Of a stretch of DNA of 9,184 nucleotides, positions 6,881 through 9,184 are shown in pieces. The position numbers and the translations under genes were made by a program. The stretch's first letter is position 1, and each line of letters starts with the position of its first letter. Under the pieces are notes generated by a model. It had not been told where the DNA came from. It did not search any database and saw nothing but the letters and a program-made list of their open reading frames with translations. This stretch comes from JBDKTH01 sp964558295. Lineage in GTDB: Bacteria > Planctomycetota > Planctomycetia > Pirellulales > Thermoguttaceae. The stretch spans positions 1 to 9,184 of the forward strand of contig CAZLDQ010000223.1 in assembly GCA_964558295.1 (NCBI GenBank), given 5' to 3'.

Positions 6881-6910
6881 TTGACTCTGTACACCCGTAT
6901 ATTGTACTAT
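6881..6910 (+). promoter_or_regulatory. candidate lexA promoter with overlapping TGTAC repeats
   Basis: TTGACT at 6881-6886 (5 of 6 matches to the -35 box) is followed 18 bp later by TACTAT at 6905-6910 (4 of 6 to the -10 box). Two copies of TGTAC, at 6888-6892 and 6903-6907, lie in the spacer and at the -10, where an autorepressor would bind. LexA generally represses its own gene, so this is a reasonable operator candidate. However, it matches none of the well-known LexA boxes (CTG-N10-CAG, CGAAC-N4-GTTCG or GTTC-N7-GTTC). Confidence 0.35.
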
Positions 6911-6962
6911 TGTCCAGAAGTGGAGGTGTTCACCAAACCGGCGTGGGGCCAAGGGGAGTCCG

Positions 6963-7571
6963 ATGGACGCTCAGGAGCAACTGACGGAAAGACAGCAGGC
7001 TGTCTATGAGTTCATCCGTGACAAGATCCGCAACCGTGGCTATGGTCCGACGGTGCGGGAGATCGGACAAGAATTCGGCATTCGCTCGCCCAACGGCGTG
7101 ATGTGCCATCTGAAGGCTTTGGAGAAAAAGCATCTGATCGTCCGCGAGCCGAACATGTCGCGGGCCATTCGACTCGCCTCCGACCCGCTGGAAGAGAAGG
7201 GGCTGCCCCTGGCCGGACGCATCGCCGCCGGCGTGCTTCATGAAGCCATTGAGCAACACGAAAGGGTCGACTTCTCCGAAATGTTCAACGGCGAAGACCG
7301 CGAACTGATCGTGCTCCAAGTGGACGGCGACTCGATGATCGAGGACCAGATCGCCAGCGGTGACTATGTCGTGGTTCGCAAGCAGAAGACCGCTCGCAAA
7401 GGCCAGATCGTCGTTGCCCTGACCGACGAAGGCGAAGCAACCCTCAAACGCTGGTTCCCCGAAAAGAACCGTATCCGCCTGGAGCCGGCTAATTCTTCGA
7501 TGCAGCCGATCTTCGTCAAAGACGCCCAAGTCCTCGGCGTCGTCGTTGGCGTGGTGCGCAAGGTGAGCTAG
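6963..7571 (+). CDS. lexA: LexA SOS repressor and self-cleaving peptidase
   Basis: LexA represses DNA-damage genes until RecA filaments on single-stranded DNA trigger its self-cleavage. The 202-residue length is typical. The N-terminal winged helix (about 1-70) contains PTVREIGQEFGI and the recognition-helix region SPNGVMCHLKALEKK (42-56), which differs from both E. coli and Bacillus LexA. The cleavage site is Ala89-Gly90 in GRIAAG. The peptidase domain has the catalytic Ser124 in DGDSM and Lys162 in ATLKRW, 38 residues apart as expected. ATG 6963 is preceded by AAGGGGAG at 6951-6958. It appears to be transcribed alone, with a candidate promoter at 6881-6910, and converges on the membrane-protein gene downstream. 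All residues needed for cleavage are present. Confidence 0.96.
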   Translation: MDAQEQLTERQQAVYEFIRDKIRNRGYGPTVREIGQEFGIRSPNGVMCHLKALEKKHLIVREPNMSRAIRLASDPLEEKGLPLAGRIAAGVLHEAIEQHERVDFSEMFNGEDRELIVLQVDGDSMIEDQIASGDYVVVRKQKTARKGQIVVALTDEGEATLKRWFPEKNRIRLEPANSSMQPIFVKDAQVLGVVVGVVRKVS

Positions 7572-7638
7572 TCCACGACGAATCGGCAAGCGAGTTGGTA
7601 ACGCAGCCTAGCTCAGCGGGAGAAAGATGTGCGTCAAC

Positions 7639-7665
7639 AGTCCGGCCTCCGGGGTGGTCCAGACT
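7639..7665. terminator. hairpin between convergent lexA and the DUF2079 gene
   Basis: AGTCCGG at 7639-7645 pairs with CCAGACT at 7659-7665, with one mismatch, around a 13-base GC-rich loop that can pair further. It is the only notable inverted repeat in the 105 bp between the two convergent stop codons, so it could end transcripts from either side. No U-run follows on either strand, which keeps the call weak. Confidence 0.28.
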
Positions 7666-7676
7666 ATCGAATGCCG

Positions 7677-9184
7677 TCATCTCTGGGATTGTCCTTGTCT
7701 TGATTGTTTTATTTGGAGCGCCTCGGATCGACTCCGACGATATACCAACACATTGTTTTCGTCCAGTACCTTCTGGTAGCCCGCTGCCTCGGCCGCCCTG
7801 GCGACCGTCTCCAAGTCGGCTAGGGTGTGGTTCCAGTCAACGTCGGCATAATCGAGGGCGACCCAGTCGAACAGTTCGATCCAATTTCCACCCGGGCCTG
7901 CCTCTTCCTTCAGGGCGTTCAGGTCGCGAATGACGTAAAACACCGTTTCCAAGCGACGCACGCCGAGCAGGTGACTTGCCAATCGGGCGGAAGCGACGAC
8001 CGAGGCCTCGGGATCGCCGACCAGCGATTCGGCTTTCTTCAGCGTGGCATAGTGGTCGGCCAGGTCGGCGCGTTGCTTGGAGGTGAACGGGCCGGGGCCG
8101 TTCTCGCGGCTGTAGGGGAGTGCGCCCAGGTAGATGCTGGCCACCACGCTTGTCGTCAAGGCCAAGAGCCCAGCGCTCGCAAGGGCTAAGGTTCGATGGT
8201 GCTCAGGGACGACCCCACGAATCGTGCCCACCCAGGCGGCAAGAAACACGATCGGGATCAATTCGGTGACATAGTGCATGGCGATTGAGAGTGCTCCGCT
8301 GAATCCCCACAGGGAAAGAAAGCCGAGTGGTGGAATCAGGGCCAGCAGCACCGGCCAGCCTCGCAACACCAACGGCAGCCCGACTGGCACGAGGATCGAC
8401 AACAAGTACCAGGCGAACGACGTTTGAAAGACCGCCCCCAAAAACTTGCCCGGCTTGGTCAACGGTGCCAGGAGGATCTCGCCTGGCGAGTTGCCCAAAT
8501 GCTGAAACCGCCAGGTGTGCGCCGGGCCTGCCAACCGGGTTAAAGTCATCACCAGCAAGAAAGCGACCGTGAATCCGGCAAAGACGCGTAGCCAAGTGCC
8601 GGGCGAGAGGCCGGTGAGGGGCTCTTGACGAACAGGTTGTTTCGCAGGGTTCTGCTTCCGGCTTTTGTGGATTGCATGCGGCCGACGTTCGAGCCATTCG
8701 AAGAGTGCCAGCGCCAGGGCCAGTCCAGCCACGAGGGCAAACAGGTCTTCTTTGAAGGAGCAGCCGGCCAGCGTCAGTCCAAGGGCCCACCAATACCGAT
8801 GGGCCAATAAGGCCCACAGGCCGCCCATCAGGCAAGGCAACGCCATGCTCACCTCATGGAAACCGTAGCTTAGGCTCAGGTTGAGTTGCCCGACCGCCGG
8901 ATAGGTCAAATAGGCGCCGGCCCAAGCCGCTGCGCCGGCCGGCGTGGCTCCCAAACGTCGAGTCAGACCATAGACGATTGGCCCCGGAACAGCCAGGCAG
9001 ATCGCCTGGAGCAAGATAAACAGATGCGCATCGGGCCAGAGCGGCCAGAGCGGAACGAGCACGAGCAGGCCGGGATAAAAGTGATCGTTGAAGGCCGGCC
9101 AGTGGGGGGAAAGGGCCAGGAAGCCACGCCCTTCCCAGGTGTTGGCAATCCGCCGGGCGAAGATGCCGAAGTCCTGAAAGCCCA
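7677..9184 (-). CDS. DUF2079-like polytopic membrane protein, 5' end cut by window edge
   Basis: The frame is open from the right edge to TGA at 7677-7679, giving at least 501 residues; the true start is outside. The first GTG within the frame (9062) cannot be the start, because conserved-looking sequence precedes it: GFQDFGIFARR at residues 1-11 and NDHFYPG at 32-38. That arrangement, an N-terminal D.GIF, then HF.P, then FHE (108-110) and KED (144-146), fits the DUF2079 family of predicted membrane proteins, which is related to GT-C glycosyltransferases. About eight or more hydrophobic helices follow through residue ~350, including the MHYVTELIP segment near 302-310. A soluble C-terminal domain of about 130 residues comes last. 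The predicted role is sugar or lipid-linked substrate handling at the envelope, but substrate and activity are unknown. Confidence 0.75.
   Translation of the reverse strand, partial: GFQDFGIFARRIANTWEGRGFLALSPHWPAFNDHFYPGLLVLVPLWPLWPDAHLFILLQAICLAVPGPIVYGLTRRLGATPAGAAAWAGAYLTYPAVGQLNLSLSYGFHEVSMALPCLMGGLWALLAHRYWWALGLTLAGCSFKEDLFALVAGLALALALFEWLERRPHAIHKSRKQNPAKQPVRQEPLTGLSPGTWLRVFAGFTVAFLLVMTLTRLAGPAHTWRFQHLGNSPGEILLAPLTKPGKFLGAVFQTSFAWYLLSILVPVGLPLVLRGWPVLLALIPPLGFLSLWGFSGALSIAMHYVTELIPIVFLAAWVGTIRGVVPEHHRTLALASAGLLALTTSVVASIYLGALPYSRENGPGPFTSKQRADLADHYATLKKAESLVGDPEASVVASARLASHLLGVRRLETVFYVIRDLNALKEEAGPGGNWIELFDWVALDYADVDWNHTLADLETVARAAEAAGYQKVLDENNVLVYRRSRSEALQIKQSRQGQSQR

Larger units (their letters stand above)
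6373..6962. other. 590-bp intergenic region before lexA, no convincing gene
   Basis: Open frames here are short, of unbiased composition and without recognisable motifs, so I call none. Visible structure is limited. A hairpin GCGAAG/CTTCGC with a five-base loop spans 6558-6574, CCCC-TAC-GGGG is near 6500, and TTCGG/CCGAA is near 6680. The block GAGGAACGCTCCGG near 6480 recalls RNase P RNA, but the other conserved parts of that RNA are absent. The last 80 bp look like the lexA promoter and leader. Confidence 0.5.

Noticed and set aside
7602..7680. tRNA-like D-arm sequence TAGCTCAGCGGGAGA after lexA
   Set aside because: The D-stem partner is missing, no anticodon arm forms, and ATCGAAT downstream is not in a paired T-arm. 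It is probably chance resemblance.

Overview
The window is about 9.2 kb of GC-rich bacterial chromosome carrying ordinary housekeeping genes. The protein variants suggest a planctomycete: a tiny Lys/Arg-rich protein ahead of a FabZ-like dehydratase, an iron-sulfur type PurF with a short propeptide, a rhomboid beginning MLLPFHDDNPT, and several starts without a clear Shine-Dalgarno sequence. That placement is inference from sequence style; there is no rRNA or other phylogenetic marker here.

Layout. A plus-strand run occupies 109-3169: a 32-residue basic protein, a FabA/FabZ-type hydroxyacyl-ACP dehydratase, a rhomboid-family intramembrane serine protease, the tRNA m7G46 methyltransferase TrmB, and an unrecognised acidic helical protein. 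The gap between trmB and that last gene (2439-2698) is rich in inverted repeats that could form competing RNA structures. On the minus strand, purF (amidophosphoribosyltransferase, first step of purine synthesis) converges on this run. A 353-bp spacer separates purF from the divergent proB (glutamate 5-kinase, first step of proline synthesis). A 590-bp stretch without a convincing gene follows, and its last ~80 bp look like the promoter of lexA, the SOS repressor. The window ends with a minus-strand DUF2079 polytopic membrane protein, convergent with lexA and cut by the right edge.

The genes do not form one pathway. They cover lipid synthesis, membrane proteolysis, tRNA modification, purine and proline biosynthesis, and DNA-damage control. 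I see no mobile element, CRISPR array, defence cassette, rRNA or tRNA. I did not find a clearly new biological system. The best leads are the structured trmB-downstream element (2438-2582), the short basic protein at 109-207, the unrecognised protein at 2699-3169 and the candidate LexA control region at 6881-6962.
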